Positions 12,101 to 23,449 are shown, numbered from the stretch's first letter. The stretch is 64,000 nucleotides of DNA from Avena insularis (GCA_023614405.1 CM042694.1:358126975-358190974), one strand, 5' to 3'. Notes: generated by a model from the sequence alone, not told the origin. Made by a program: numbers and translations.

Positions 12101-13846
12101 CTTTTACATGGGGCGCGGCCCAAGACATTGCTTTTGATACTTTGAAACGTTTGCTTACTTCTGCACCATTGCTTGCATTACCTGAGTTTTCGAAGCAACT
12201 TGAAGTTGAATGTGATGCTAGTGGTATAGGCATAGGTGGCGTTTTGATGCAAGAGGGTCGGCCTATAGCTTATTTTTCTGAGAAATTGACTGGTGCTCGT
12301 TTGAATTATTCAATCTATGATAAAGAATTGTATGCACTTGTTAGAGTACTTGAGGTTTGGCAACATTATTTGTGGCCAAAGGAATTCATCATACATTCTG
12401 ATCATGAAGCATTGAAATACTTGAAAGCTCAATCAAACTTGCATAGAAGATTAGCTAAATGGGTTGAGTTCATTGAGTCTTTTCCTTACATCATTAATTA
12501 TAAGAAGGGAAAAGAAAATGTTGTTGCTGATGCTCTGTCTAGGAAGAACATGCTATTAACCAATCTTGATGTTAAAATTCCTGGATTAGAAACTATTTGT
12601 GCACTTTATGCAGCTGACCATGATTTTGCTGAACCATATCGTTTGTGTGCTCTTAGAAACGCATGGGATAAGTATCATATACATGATGGATATTTGTTTC
12701 GAGCTAACAAACTATGTATTCCAGAATCGCTGCTATGCGTTTGTTCTTAGTGCAGGAATCACATGCTGGTGGTTTGATGGGTCACTTTGGGCGTGAGAAG
12801 ACGTTGCTCATGCTTGCTGATCACTTTTATTGGCCCAAGATGAGGCGTGATGTGTACAGATTTGTGAGCCGATGTATTACATGCCACAAGTCGAAATCTA
12901 AGCTGAAGCCTCATGGTTTGTATACACCTCTCTCTGCACCTACTATTCCATGGGAAGACATTAGTATGGATTTTGTGCTAGGTCTACCTAAAACTCAGAG
13001 AGGTCATGATTCTATATTTGTGGTAGTAGATAGGTTCTCTAAGATGGCTCATTTTATTGCCTGCCACAAAAGCAACGATGCGTCGCATGTTGCTAACTTG
13101 TTTTTCAGGGACATCGTGAGATTACATGGAGTACCAAAGACGATTGTTTCTGACCGTGATGTGAAGTTCATGAGCTACTTTTGGAAGACCTTATGGGGAA
13201 GCTAGGAACGAAGTTGTTGTTCAGTACTACATGTCATCCCCAAACAGATGGTCAAACGGAGGTGGTGAATAGAACATTGTCACAGCTGCTAAGGACCATG
13301 ATTAAAAAGAATCTGCGGGAGTGGGAAGAGTGTTTGCCACATGTTGAGTTTGCTTACAACAGGGCTGTGCATTCAACTACTCAACTTTGTCCTTTTGAGG
13401 TGGTGTATGGTTTCAAGCCATTGACGCCACTTGATATGTTTCCTCTGCCATTACATGAGAGAGTTGATATGGAGGCATCAAAACGTGCTGATTATGTGAA
13501 GAAAATACATGAGAAGACTCGAGAGGCTATTGAGAAGAAAGGCAAGAACATTGCTGCTGCAAGTAATCAAACACGAAAAGAAGTGTTGTTCGAGCCTGGA
13601 GATATGGTTTGGGTGCATCTACGCAAGGATAGGTTCCCACTACTTCGAAAATCAAAATTGAAGCCACGTGGTGCTGGTCCTTACAAGGTGTTAGCCAAGA
13701 TTAATGATAATGCCTACTCGGTTGATATACCTATTGAGGAGTTTGGTGGAGTTAGCAACAGCTTCAACGTTGCTGATTTGTCACCATATGCCGAAGAAGA
13801 CCTTGGAGCGTCAAGGTCGACGCCTTTTGAAGGGGGGGGGAGATGA
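9144..13846 (+). pseudogene. E2 gag-pol polyprotein, broken
   Basis: Domains in order: gag matrix/capsid-like region (including WWDALVQHW), zinc knuckle CHTCGGRGHYKKDC, protease with IIDGGSCRNLAS, RT with YFDDILIYS, RNase H with [13 protein letters not shown], integrase with an HHCC region ending CITCH, catalytic Asp in [11 protein letters not shown] and VSDRDVKF, Glu in [10 protein letters not shown], and a GPY/F module (GAGPYKVL). The ATG at 9144 is preferred because the E8 gag homologue starts at the same motif; an in-frame ATG at 9093 is possible. Breaks: TAG at 9876-9878, an extra A near 11645, an indel near 12728, a lost A near 13198, and a nine-G run at 13832-13840 that puts the tail out of frame. 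Confidence 0.9.
13829..13843 (+). other. E2 polypurine tract
   Basis: GAA, nine G and AGA lie immediately before the 3' LTR. This is the RNase H-resistant primer for plus-strand DNA synthesis. It is also coding (a Glu-Gly-Gly-Gly stretch), so length change in the G run shifts the reading frame. Confidence 0.9.
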
Positions 13847-14717
13847 TGAGGACATCCCTACAATTACACCTACCCCAATTGCTAATGAAGTTGTTCCAAT
13901 TGCAAAGAAGGATCAATCCAATGAGATAAGGATTGGACCAATCACAAGAGCTCGTGTCAAGCTACTAGAACAACAGGTGAACTTGTTTCTTAATGAACCT
14001 GGTGTTTTAATTAATGAGAATTTTATACTACCTAAGTCTTTGAATTATTGTATGATCAGGTACTTAGGAGAAGAAGGCATAGCACAGAGTGAGGAGCTGA
14101 AGGAACATGGCGTGTTGATCAATGAGGAATGCATGAGGGAGGAGAGGGAGGAAGCGCAAGGAGCTGTCCAAGACGAAGATCAACAAGAGGAGGAAGTTCT
14201 CTGTCGCGGCAGAGAAAAGCCTCATTTCTCTGCCACGGCAGGCTACCGCGGCATGAAAACCGACTAGGACTCTACCACGATAGAGCCAGTCTTGGCCGAG
14301 CCACTTGTGGCCGGTTTGTATCTAGGTTGGGTGGAACCGACTCGGCTTCCACCATAGGCCGCCGCCCTTTGGACCCATAAATAGATGGGGGCGTCGTAGA
14401 TTAGGGTTTAGACCACGTTAAAATATTTTGGAGTTGTTTCTTTCATAGAACCTCTGAAATTACCCTGTGTTCGAATTTACCAACTATAATTGAGTGTGAT
14501 CTGTTGTTCCATTGGGAATTAGTAGATTGCATACTACCGTTCGTGGTCACGGCTGCGTGCACAAGAGCATGGTGTTGTGAATATCCTACAAGGTTTGAGA
14601 GCTGTTGCATTGGCATCAGGGGTCGAGCGGGAGAGTTCATAGCTACAGGCTAGTTATCTATCATCCACCATCACCATCGACAAGTGCTTGCTGAGAAGAT
14701 CGGGCCACCCCATATCA
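13844..14717 (+). repeat. 3' LTR of E2 (874 bp), encoding the pol tail
   Basis: Matches the 5' LTR at 7097-7970. In the frame open from about 13704 to 14267 it encodes an Asp/Glu-rich segment, then RIGPITRARVKLLEQQVN, NENFILPKSL and an acidic region (REEREEAQG). The same peptide is encoded by the solo LTR at 52549 and the E8 LTRs, so it is conserved as protein. LTR-overlapping C-terminal tails are known for CRM-clade chromoviruses. Confidence 0.9.
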
Positions 14718-16317
14718 GTCCATGCACAAGAGCCTCATGCTCAGCGACATTGTTTGATGCCGCGAAATGGATCTGCAATACGTACTTTAGCTGGTCCTTC
14801 TTTGGCGAGGTAAGCACAACCCCGGCGCCTAATCCGGTTTTGGTTTTCGACCCGTCAAAGTGCATCCTCCAGTAGTTCGGATCTGGTGGCGGTGGTTCGT
14901 ATTGTACCTCGGCCCAATCCACAAAAAAGTCCGCCACAGCCTGGGACTTGATCGCTTCCCTTCTATCATATTGGGGCGCATCAGGGGCTAGCTCAATTGC
15001 CCATTTTGCAATTCTGCCACTCGCATCCTTGTTACCCATTATCTCGGGTATGGGGGCTTCACATATCACTTTAATGGGGTGCTCTTCAAAGTAACGCTTT
15101 AACTTCTTTGCCGCCATATAGACACCGTACGCCACCTTTTGAAAGTGCGGGTAGTTCTATTTTGAGGCAGACAATACCTCGCTCAAGTAATATACTGGCC
15201 TCTGCATCGACTTACCCTCTTCATTGCGCTCCACTACAATTACTGCACTTACAACTCGGTTGGTTGCGGCTATGTAGAGCAACATTGGCTCCTTTGATAG
15301 TGGAGAGGCTAACACTGGTGCAGTGGCCAACATCTTTTTTAAATGGGTAAAGGCTTCATCGGCCTGTGGCGTCCAAACGAATTTATCCGACTTTTTCATG
15401 AGTTGGTAGAGAGGCAATGCCTTTTCTCCCAACCGACATACAAACCGACTCAACGATGCCAGGCATCCTGTGAACTTCTAGACATCGTTAAGACACTTCG
15501 GCAGCTCCATTCGTTCGATGGCTCGGATCTTAGTTGGATTAACTTCGATACCTCGGCTGGAGGCGAGAAATCCGAGTAATTTTCCAGCCGGGACACCGAA
15601 GGTACATTTTTCCGGGTTAAGCTTCATCCGGAACCTTCTCAAGTTCGCAAATGTTTGCCTTATGTCGTCAAGGAGCGTTTTGCTTTCCTTGGTCTTGATA
15701 ACCACATCATCCACGTATACTTGTACGTTTTGACCTATTTGGTCGTGCAAACATTTTTGCATACATCTTTGGTACGTTGCGCCTGCATTACGTAAACCGA
15801 ACGGCATAGTGCGATAGCAGTTAGCCCCGTACGGGGTAATAAACGCAGTCTTTATTTGATCATTCGGGTTCAGAGGTATCTGGTGGAAGCCAGAATATGC
15901 ATCAATGAATGACAACAGTTCACATCCCGCGGTCGAGTCTATGACCTGATCTATTCTCGGCAGTGGAAATGGATCTTTTGGACACGCCTTGTTTAGGTTC
16001 GTGTAATCGATACACATATGCCAAACCACTGCCATGTTCGGATCGTCCTTCTTCTTTTCTACCAGCACCGGATTAGAGAGCCAATCCAGATATAGTACCT
16101 CCATGATAAATCCTGCTGCTAGCAATCGAGCTATCTCGTCTCCAATGACTTTTCTCCTATCCTCGGCGAAGCGGCGGAGAGGTTGCTTCACTGGCCTTGC
16201 TCCGGGTCTTACGTTCAAAGAGTGCTCGGCCAACTCCCTCAGAACACCTTGCAAGTCCTGTGTAGACCAAGCAAAAATATCCCGATTCTCACGGAGGAAG
16301 TTGACGAGCTCGCTTTC
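14718..16317 (-). pseudogene. E1 pol central part: reverse transcriptase and RNase H
   Basis: From right to left it holds RT with FIDAYSGFHQIPL and the catalytic YVDD (VQVYVDDVVIKTKES), then the RT-linked RNase H connection region (FVWTPQADEAFTHLKKML). A second, archaeal-type RNase H starts HFDGSKTKTGLGAGVVL and is cut by the E2 insertion at EALVHG. A second RNase H is a known Tat-lineage feature. In-frame TAG codons at 15478 and 15157 interrupt an otherwise continuous frame, both at positions where relatives have Gln. The domain order and length are otherwise complete. Confidence 0.88.
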
Positions 16318-17040
16318 CTATTTGTCAGTTAACCCGGCACCAATTGTTACGGTGCGCTCCGGGAACATGTCATCAACTGGAACCTTCTTGGTGTCCTTTG
16401 CGGCTTGAAATGAAACGCTGCCATGCGGGTTACTTAACACCGGCATATATTGCTGCGTGGACTGAGCTAATGCCGCCACCTCTTGGATTTTTCTTTTCTC
16501 TTGCACGATTACGAGTGACTCGGCTAGGTTAGACCCGGCTGAAGCGCACTCAATGGAACGTCGGAAATCTCCAGCAATGGTAATCACTCCATTTGGCCCG
16601 GGCAACTTCATCTTCAGATAACTGATGTGGCAGCTTGCCATGAACTTGTTCAATGCTGGTCTTCCGAGTAACGCGTGATTTGCACTTTCCAAGTTCACCA
16701 CCTCAAACTCCAGATTTTCAGTTCGGCAGTTATCCCTTGTGCCGAATAGCACGTCGACCCGGACTTTGCCTATGGGCTCACAAGAAATGCCTGGTACAAT
16801 GCCATGGAAAGTTGTTCTCGTAGCCTGGAGCATGTTCTCCGAGATGTCCAACTTGCGCATCGTATCCGCATACATTATGTTAATGCTACTGCCATTATCA
16901 ATTAGTACCTTGGAGAACCTCACATTGATGTTCGGTCCAATGAATGTCGGATCTAGCACTAGCGAATACGAACCTGGACTCGGCATAAGTTTAGGATGAT
17001 CTTTGATGTTCCAGGTGATTTCCTGATCCGACCAAGGCAT
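16318..17040 (-). pseudogene. E1 protease region
   Basis: The retroviral-type aspartic protease is recognised by VLIDNGSSINIMY (the DNGSS variant of the catalytic D-T/S-G, usual in this lineage) and the flap-end motif NHALLGRPALNKF. It is in the same frame as gag and RT but bounded by TAG stops at 17044 and 16318. It would cleave the polyprotein; here it survives only as a fragment. Confidence 0.82.
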
Positions 17041-17043
17041 GTA

Positions 17044-19404
17044 CTACCTCGTCTTTGGCATGACCGCATTGACCTCCATATGTCGGCGCTGCAAGCTCTT
17101 TCTATCTGTTTCCTCAGTCGTGAACACACAATAACTCTGGTGATGTTCCCTGTACTCATTCCTTCCCTCGTTTCCGGGGTACCTCTGATCCGGCTGTTGC
17201 TGATTTTCCACCTGATGCACTACATCCCTTCTCTCATTGTTGTCATACCTCGGCGGAGGGGGAGGCAACATTAGTTGTTGCGTGTTCGCTCCGGAGAGCA
17301 ATTGCTGCCGGGGTAACTCCTGCCGAGGTTGATCATTCCGGGGTGCCTGAGCATTCCCCGAACCACCTTGTTCTATCTTACGCATCCACTCACATTGCCT
17401 CGTTGTGTGACCCGCCGAGCTATTCAGATTTGGCGTGTGAAACTTACACGGCTGGTCCAACATCGACTCATAGGTATACCTCAGACGGTCTTTCTTTTCC
17501 TGCCACTGCTTCTTTTGCTCTGGAGTCCATGTTTTCTTGCCATCATTTCTTGGAGTCCATTGCCCTCCCGTTCTCTGGCATTGGTAGCTCCCTGCTCCGG
17601 GTTGATCTTGATTCACAGCTGCAACTTGTTACGAACCGTAGCGATGATCCGGTCTATCATCTCTCCTTTTTCCTCTGTAATCGTTCCTCCGGGATGACCC
17701 GGCTCCGTCCCTCTGATAGTATTCCTCGTTCGACTCATTTGACGCGATCCTAGGTTGAGTCGGATCACCCAAAGCATATGAATCTGCAATCCGGATCATC
17801 TCTGACAACATAATTGGCATTTTCCTTTGCAATTTCATCCATAACTCGCTACCATATCTGCACCCTTGTGCAAACCACGCTATGGCCTGTGACTCTATGA
17901 CACCCTCACACGAGTTTCTCACGGTACACCACCGGGTCAAGAATTCACGATCTGTCTCGTTAGGTCTTTGCTTGCACATTGCTAGGGTCTGCGGTCTATT
18001 CGGCCTCTGATATGTACTTGAGAAGTTGCTGATAAACATTTCTTCAAAATCTATCCAGCAGTTGATGCTTCCGGGTGGTAAATTATTCAGCCATACTCTG
18101 GCCGGACCTTCCAACATCTGGGGTACGTATCGTACAGCCCATCTCAAGTTGCCTGTGGCAATTTTCACAGCCGTAGCATAGTTTATCAGCCAATCCTCCG
18201 GCTTGGTACTGCCATCATACGTCTTCGTGCCTCTGGGTAATTGGAAGTTGGGTACCGGTGGCTCCTTCATGATCCGGGGTCCAAAGCACGCTGGACCCGG
18301 AGGACCTTGACATTCAATCTGTTCCGACCTATACAGGCGATCCAGTTTTAACCTGGCGTCATCCGGCATCAAGTCCCTGCTTCCCAATCTTGACCCTATC
18401 ACATGATAGTCCGGTCTGGGGTACCCTGCGTTCACCATCTCCGAATCACCGTCGTTGTATCGGTTTTGCTCTCGTTGCGCACCTTTCTGCTGCATACCTT
18501 GGCCGGTGCTTTGCTCTTGCCTTGGTATGTTCCGCTGCTGCGGTTGTTCTGCTCCTGCGGAGTTGCGCTGTCCGGCATTGCCGTTGGCAGCGTTTCCTTG
18601 ACCGGCATTGCCTTGGTCGTGATTACCTCGGCCAGCTTCACCTCGGCTCACACTCCGTCGATCATCATTTTTCCGTGTTTCTTTTTCTTTTCCGCGACGC
18701 TGCCGGGTCAGACGGACGATCTGCTTGTTCCGTCTGGCCGAGGTGACTACCTCTTCTCTCCTTGGACCACCATGAGGTGATGATGCGGCTCCCACAGATT
18801 TCTCCGGGTTACCCATCACCGAATGGACGATTTTGGAAGCTCCAGCTCTCTCCGGGTTAGCTCTCAGTAGCTCCTCATTCTGTCTATTCGCGATCCGAAC
18901 CAGCTCGTTAACCCTATCTTGTTGTCTCTGACGGGCCTCACCCGTCAGTCCCTCTAACTCGGACGCAGCCGCATCTGCTGCTCTGAGGTTCTTCGTCGGA
19001 GTACTATACTTCGGCAACCCCACAGACAGATAGTTTTCTGACCCTTCTGCTCCATCATCACCTTCTCTGTTCATCTCGCTTATGAGATTTCTCCCTTTTA
19101 CTTTTACCGTATCAACTTTGTTTGCCTTTGCATACTCACGCAGCGTCATGTTCAGCGACTGCTGAGCCGCGGCTATTTTGGTTGTGCCTTCTAGTATCTT
19201 TTGCCTAGTTTCCTCTAGCTCGGCCTGTGCCTGAGCCGGATCTACCACTACTGCTACCGGGTTAGCCAGGCTATCCATAGCTTCTCTCAGTATGTTCTCA
19301 GGCCTCTCTAGTGGAGGTACTCTACCTTTCCTCGGTGCCTTAGGTGTTACCTCCGGGTCTGGTGCTGGATCCTTGCTCGCGCCTGCACCTGGCGTAGTCA
19401 TCAT
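17044..19404 (-). pseudogene. E1 gag
   Basis: The structural polyprotein has an N-terminal Glu/Gln/Arg-rich region, then a capsid-like retrotransposon gag domain (TYDGSTKPEDWLINY, WAVRYVPQMLEGPARVWLNN, DREFLTRWCTVRNSC). A C-terminal His/Cys knuckle (CKFH...GHTTRQC) follows. A TAA at 17629-17631 interrupts it in frame, apparently at a Gln codon. The open frame extends upstream to 19752 through the primer-binding site into the LTR. I prefer the start at 19404 (MMTTPG), because the upstream part is leader and LTR read by chance. Confidence 0.82.
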
Positions 19405-19703
19405 CACCTCCGCATGGTCCGGGGAGCAAGCGATACGCGCCCCGCGAGCCACAGTGAGGGGTGGTTCCCCCGCATCGACGACGCGGCACGGATGAACGCA
19501 CGATACGTCCACAGCAACATAGACCTTGTGCGCACCGAGCTTGATGAAAAGGCCGTTGCACGGAAGTGGGCGTGTGCCGAAGCAGCCAGCGTTGTCGCTG
19601 ACGAAGTCCAGCGCTCCAAAGCACTGAACAAGCCCGGAGACGGTGCGTTCGCCGGTGCCGATGAGGTTTCCCGTCCGGATCTTCACCCCTGCTAGCGCCG
19701 CTA

Positions 19704-19722
19704 GCCCCACGGTGGGCGCCAA
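19704..19722 (-). other. E1 primer-binding site (TGGCGCC type)
   Basis: On the minus strand TTGGCGCCCACCGTGGGG follows directly on the LTR end. This TGGCGCC-starting site, not the initiator-Met type, is usual for Ogre/Tat elements. Confidence 0.75.
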
Positions 19723-19723
19723 C

Positions 19724-20518
19724 TGTCGTGGTGGTGTCACGGCAGATGCCATAGATAGGCTAAAGGTGGGGACTAATACACGCTAGGGGAATCCAGGGAG
19801 GGATAGTGGAGTGATTCTCCACACAGAAGTTTGTATTGCTATATCTCCAAGATTACAAGTGCTCCTTGAGCTGTATTGGCGAGAGGAGGAAGAAGGAGCT
19901 CTCTTACTCTTGCCTACTAGTTTTCCCTAGAACCCTAGATCAACTAGCACTTAACCAACTGGAGCTCAACCAACCCCCTCTACCAGAAACCTAGCCCCCC
20001 TTATATAGAGGAAGTTTGGTCCCTGCCTAGGGCATACGTGGAGGCATATTCCTAAGAATATGCCCCCTCCCAAAGTGGTAACCCGACCGGGGTGCTTTTC
20101 CCCCGCGTCACACATGCTTTAGCGACGTAAGCCTCTGCGGCGCCCGCGTCAGCCGACATGGGCGTCGTCACCCTTGTCGGCCACGACCCGGTGGTCCAGC
20201 CCTTGCTTTCCCCGCTCATGCAGTGCGTACCGGACCTTCTATTTGACCAGAGAGATTCCTTCCTTCTCCCAGAAGCTAAGCGAGGACCCGGATCATAGTA
20301 GATCCGGCCACACATGTTCCTGCATATAAGTTAGACAAGCACTTCCGACTTACTCCTTAAGTCGGATGAGACAATGTTAGGCGACCCCCCCTGGTCCGGG
20401 TTACTCCGTGATCCGGCCTGCCTTGAGGTGACCCGGCCAGCATCCGCTTTGACCTTGCCGAACCTCGGCTAACTCGGCCCTTATACCCCGGAGTGACCTA
20501 CCCGGGGGTATCCCCCCA
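19724..20518 (-). repeat. 5' LTR of E1 (about 795 bp)
   Basis: The left limit is fixed by the primer-binding site. The right limit is chosen at the CA that reads TGGGGGGATACC on the minus strand; it cannot be checked because the other LTR and the TSD lie outside the window. The stretch includes CTTATATAGAGG near 20000, a TATA box reading CTATATAAG on the minus strand. Confidence 0.65.
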
Positions 20519-20580
20519 AAAGTTCTTGTCGTTGCGCGTAGATGCTTTCGCTATAATCTTTGTTTATCTTGTAACCACAG

Positions 20581-20985
20581 AAGCACAAAGTTGAAGAAGA
20601 CTCTCAGTTTCCTGATGACGGAGTAGAAAATGGATGTCAGATCGCTACACCTAAAATGCCTCCTTGTTTACCTTCTATGGAGATTGATGCAGTTGCAGCT
20701 GGTACTGATGAGCCTGCACCTGCCATCGTCATGCTAGATGATGGAGGTGGTGGATTGGTTTTACCATCCGCGGAGAATTGTGCGGCTGGAGCTGGCAGTG
20801 AAGAGCCTTCAGAGGACATTGTGGTGCTCGATAGTTCACCTATTGTGGAGACTCATGCTACCGGTGCTGGTGCTGCTGTTGGTGCTGCTGATCCCGCTCC
20901 CGAAATTATCGTGGCACCTGAAGGAGGCGGTGATTTGGGTTTACAATCTGTAGAAACTGTTGCACCTGAAGGTGGTGAACTATGA
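20581..20985 (+). CDS. Last exon of an unrecognised host gene
   Basis: After a good acceptor (TTGTAACCACAG, ending at 20580) there is an open frame of 134 codons starting KHKVEEDSQFPDDG and ending TGA at 20983-20985. The product is acidic and low in complexity (Ala/Gly/Glu/Pro), with the repeats VAPEGGG and APAIVMLDDGGGG. No domain is recognised. Only about 62 bp of intron separates it from the E1 LTR, so E1 seems to sit in the intron and the upstream exons lie outside the window. An AT-rich 3' UTR-like stretch follows. Strand and frame are supported by length and splice signal; function is unknown. Confidence 0.45.
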   Translation, partial: KHKVEEDSQFPDDGVENGCQIATPKMPPCLPSMEIDAVAAGTDEPAPAIVMLDDGGGGLVLPSAENCAAGAGSEEPSEDIVVLDSSPIVETHATGAGAAVGAADPAPEIIVAPEGGGDLGLQSVETVAPEGGEL

Positions 20986-23440
20986 TGCGGAGCTTTCTTT
21001 CTTATGATTTTTATGCTTTTCTCTAGAACTGTATTATGGAGCTACCTTACGCATTTCTTACACTTTTGCCTGTTGAACTGTAGTGTGGAACTGGAACTAC
21101 TCCTAATATGTAATCATAATATTCAGATGCTTGAGTACTATCGATGATAAACCAATGTTAGCTGTGCTGCACGAGAATTGGCCTCTGCCACTTGCAGGCG
21201 TGGTTCCTGGCTCATCTCCTTTTCATAAGCACGGTGAAAAGATTGTTTTGTTCCTTTTCTTGCAATGCCATTATGCTTGTGTTATTGATCTAGCAATTTT
21301 ATGCTGATTTTGTCACCCAGTCTGCATTTATGTCTCTACATACAAACATATGTGTTCACACGACTTGACCAGAAAACAATATCTTCTTTGCATCGACTAA
21401 CACAAGGAGACATGCAAATATTTATTTATTTTTGAAACAAGGCAAACGATATGCCATTTTCATTGATAGAGAGGGACATGCAATTCAATTAAACTACGAT
21501 AACTACTCGTACAAGTCATAGAATGGTAGGGATTGCCATAGGAAATCATCACCTCCAACATCTTGTTCTACAGAAGGCATTATTACCAGATCCACAACCT
21601 TCTTTTCCTTGGGACGACAATGTCAAGTGCAGGATTTCAAATCTAAACACAATCCAGTGCAGGTTAATCAGGACAACCTCCAACTGCGTCAGTCTCCACT
21701 GAAGGTACATCAGCGCTATGGCAGACATCGTTGGAAATGCAAGCTGAAGCTTTTGTTATACTCCTATCAGGACCACATATAAGGGCCAGAAATTCAAGCT
21801 CCAAAATCTAGCGTTACAAAATAGACAAGAGGTTACCCCATCTGGACAATTCATAGACAATTCATAGTGCAATTTGAACGTCTTACATGATCCTTAGATC
21901 TTAGTCCATCCGTTCTTTTTATTGGTAGAACGCAATTTGCTGGTAGTTTTATTTCTGCGAAGAACCTACAAAACATAGCCAAGTCAAACATCTGAATATA
22001 TCTAACTTCTCTATAGTCTTATATGTGAAGATATATTTCCATAACACTCACTTATCAAACTGTCTACGGATATCTTCCCGTTCCTTGGAAATGTGAAGTC
22101 GACGTTCTATAGGGTACATCCATCTATACTATACTGTACCTCTAAGTACTTCCTCGTCAGGTAAATCAATAGCCAAATGCTCCGTCGTATCAAAGAAGGA
22201 TGGGGAATATATCAGGTCAAACTCTTGCACAGGATCTCTACCAAGTCCTTTTTAAGATGTTTTTGAACTCTTCTATCCAGAGCTTTACTATAGATTTACC
22301 TAAAGAACGTACCTACCCAAATCTGCAAGCACCTTGTAAATCTAGATGGTCACAAGCTTTAACTATTTCTAGGAGAGATGGAGAACAAACCAAAGCCAAG
22401 AAGAATGTCTAGTGCCTGAATCTAGCAGGCAACGCGTAGGGATCGCCCAGCTAACCGCCAGCCCGTGCGTCTCGTGAACAACGGCGCGGCCAATGGTGGT
22501 AGGCTAGCACTGTTGATAGAAAGGCGTCGAGAAGTTTTTTGAAGGCGTGGAGAAGTTTGCGGCCTGGTTCTAATCCGGTGCATCTCCCATAAGAACGGCA
22601 CAAAATTTGAAGAGACAGGGGCTGGTCGCTCGATTGAGGGTGGGCTTAGGCAAGTTTGGGGTCTCGGCGGAAAGTTTTGGCGGGCGCGGGGTGTTTGTCC
22701 ACAATTTTCACAGAAATATCTATGAATATTTTATCGGATTTGCCAGTTCTCAAGAGTCACCTCTCTCGCCATTGGATTTACCTCGCGATTGGTGCAACGT
22801 GAGGGTTACACATTTGTTGCAACAGCTTGTAACTAGGAATTTAATGAGTAGCAACTACTAGGTTACAAGTGAGTATTAGCACAATTAATAGGGTGACGTC
22901 AGCTCCTTAACAAAACAAATTCTCAGGCGCCTGGGATATAGGCGCTCATATTTTATACCTTTTTTCCCTTGTTGACGGCTTTGTTTCGAATCCGACCGAG
23001 CCCCAGCACGTACCTTGGGATTTTAACTATCGAGCCCAAGAAATTAGCCCATCCGGCCTCATTATAGCCCAAGACCTCCTAACGCCGCCATGTTTTGGGT
23101 CATTCGGCCGCGCAAATAGCCTAGTTAGATTGGGCGAGAGCCCATGAAAAATAGCCCATCAATCCCTGCTTGGCCCATTTTTCTTGAATTCGGCCTTTTT
23201 TGGGGACCGTCCACCCACCCCTAAAAAAACTCCGCCTATCTATGTTTTTAAGTACTACCTACTACATTATTTATACTTAACATTTTTTAGTTGAGCTGCT
23301 AGCAATCATGCGTAGCAGATGGACAAGCAAATTTTAAGAAGAAAAATAAATAAGTTATACACGATGTTAGTATACATTTTTTACATTTTATAAAAGGATA
23401 ACAATTTTCTTGTGTAGTGGCAAGACATGCAGTTTATTTG
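20986..23440. other. Intergenic DNA, no recognisable gene
   Basis: The first 300 bp resemble the 3' UTR of the preceding exon. The remainder has only short ORFs without recognisable motifs. An oligo-T/A patch near 21425-21470 may be an old retroelement end, and a decayed CACTA-like end (TTCTTGTGTAGTGG) occurs near 23411-23424. Nothing else is supported. Confidence 0.5.
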
Positions 23441-23449
23441 TAGCAATAT

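Larger units (their letters stand above)
7097..14717 (+). mobile_element. E2: Ty3/gypsy LTR retrotransposon (CRM-like chromovirus), nested in E1
   Basis: A 7621-bp element with two 874-bp LTRs that start TGATGAGG and end CCATATCA. It is flanked by the exact 5-bp duplication GTCCA (7092-7096 and 14718-14722). It has an initiator-Met-type primer-binding site right after the 5' LTR and a purine tract just before the 3' LTR. The single gag-pol frame holds all canonical domains but has one stop and several indels. The LTRs differ at about twenty positions by eye, mostly transitions, which points to an insertion of roughly a million years at common grass rates (inference). The C-terminal coding extension into the 3' LTR and the lack of a classical chromodomain suggest the CRM lineage; this is not proven. 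Confidence 0.93.
1..20518 (-). mobile_element. E1: Ty3/gypsy LTR retrotransposon, Ogre/Tat-like lineage, interrupted by E2
   Basis: On the minus strand, from the right, the order is 5' LTR (19724-20518), a TGGCGCC-type primer-binding site, gag, protease, RT, RT-linked RNase H, a second RNase H and integrase (to 5302). An extra ORF lies on the opposite strand (179-4690). This order, and an antisense extra ORF between pol and the 3' LTR, are known features of grass Ogre/Tat elements (RIRE2, Grande, Cinful). The 3' LTR lies before base 1. E2 splits the second RNase H between 7096 and 14718, with TSD GTCCA on both sides; the reading frame is continuous once E2 is removed. At least nine in-frame stops show the copy is dead. 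The lineage call is by motif and architecture only. Confidence 0.85.

Noticed and set aside
19405..19752. Extended gag start through the primer-binding site into the LTR
   Set aside because: The open frame is real, but it covers the LTR end and primer-binding site; a start inside the internal region (19404) is more sensible.
21420..21480. LINE 3' end with A-rich tail
   Set aside because: Only a short AT-rich patch; no RT or endonuclease reading frame and no duplication found.
22607..22861. 84-codon ORF in the intergenic stretch
   Set aside because: No recognisable motif, no splice context, and length within chance for this region.
23402..23430. CACTA-like TTCTTGTGTAGTGG as the left end of E7
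   Set aside because: It has the same orientation as the right end, so it cannot be the opposite inverted terminus; at most a relic of another element.
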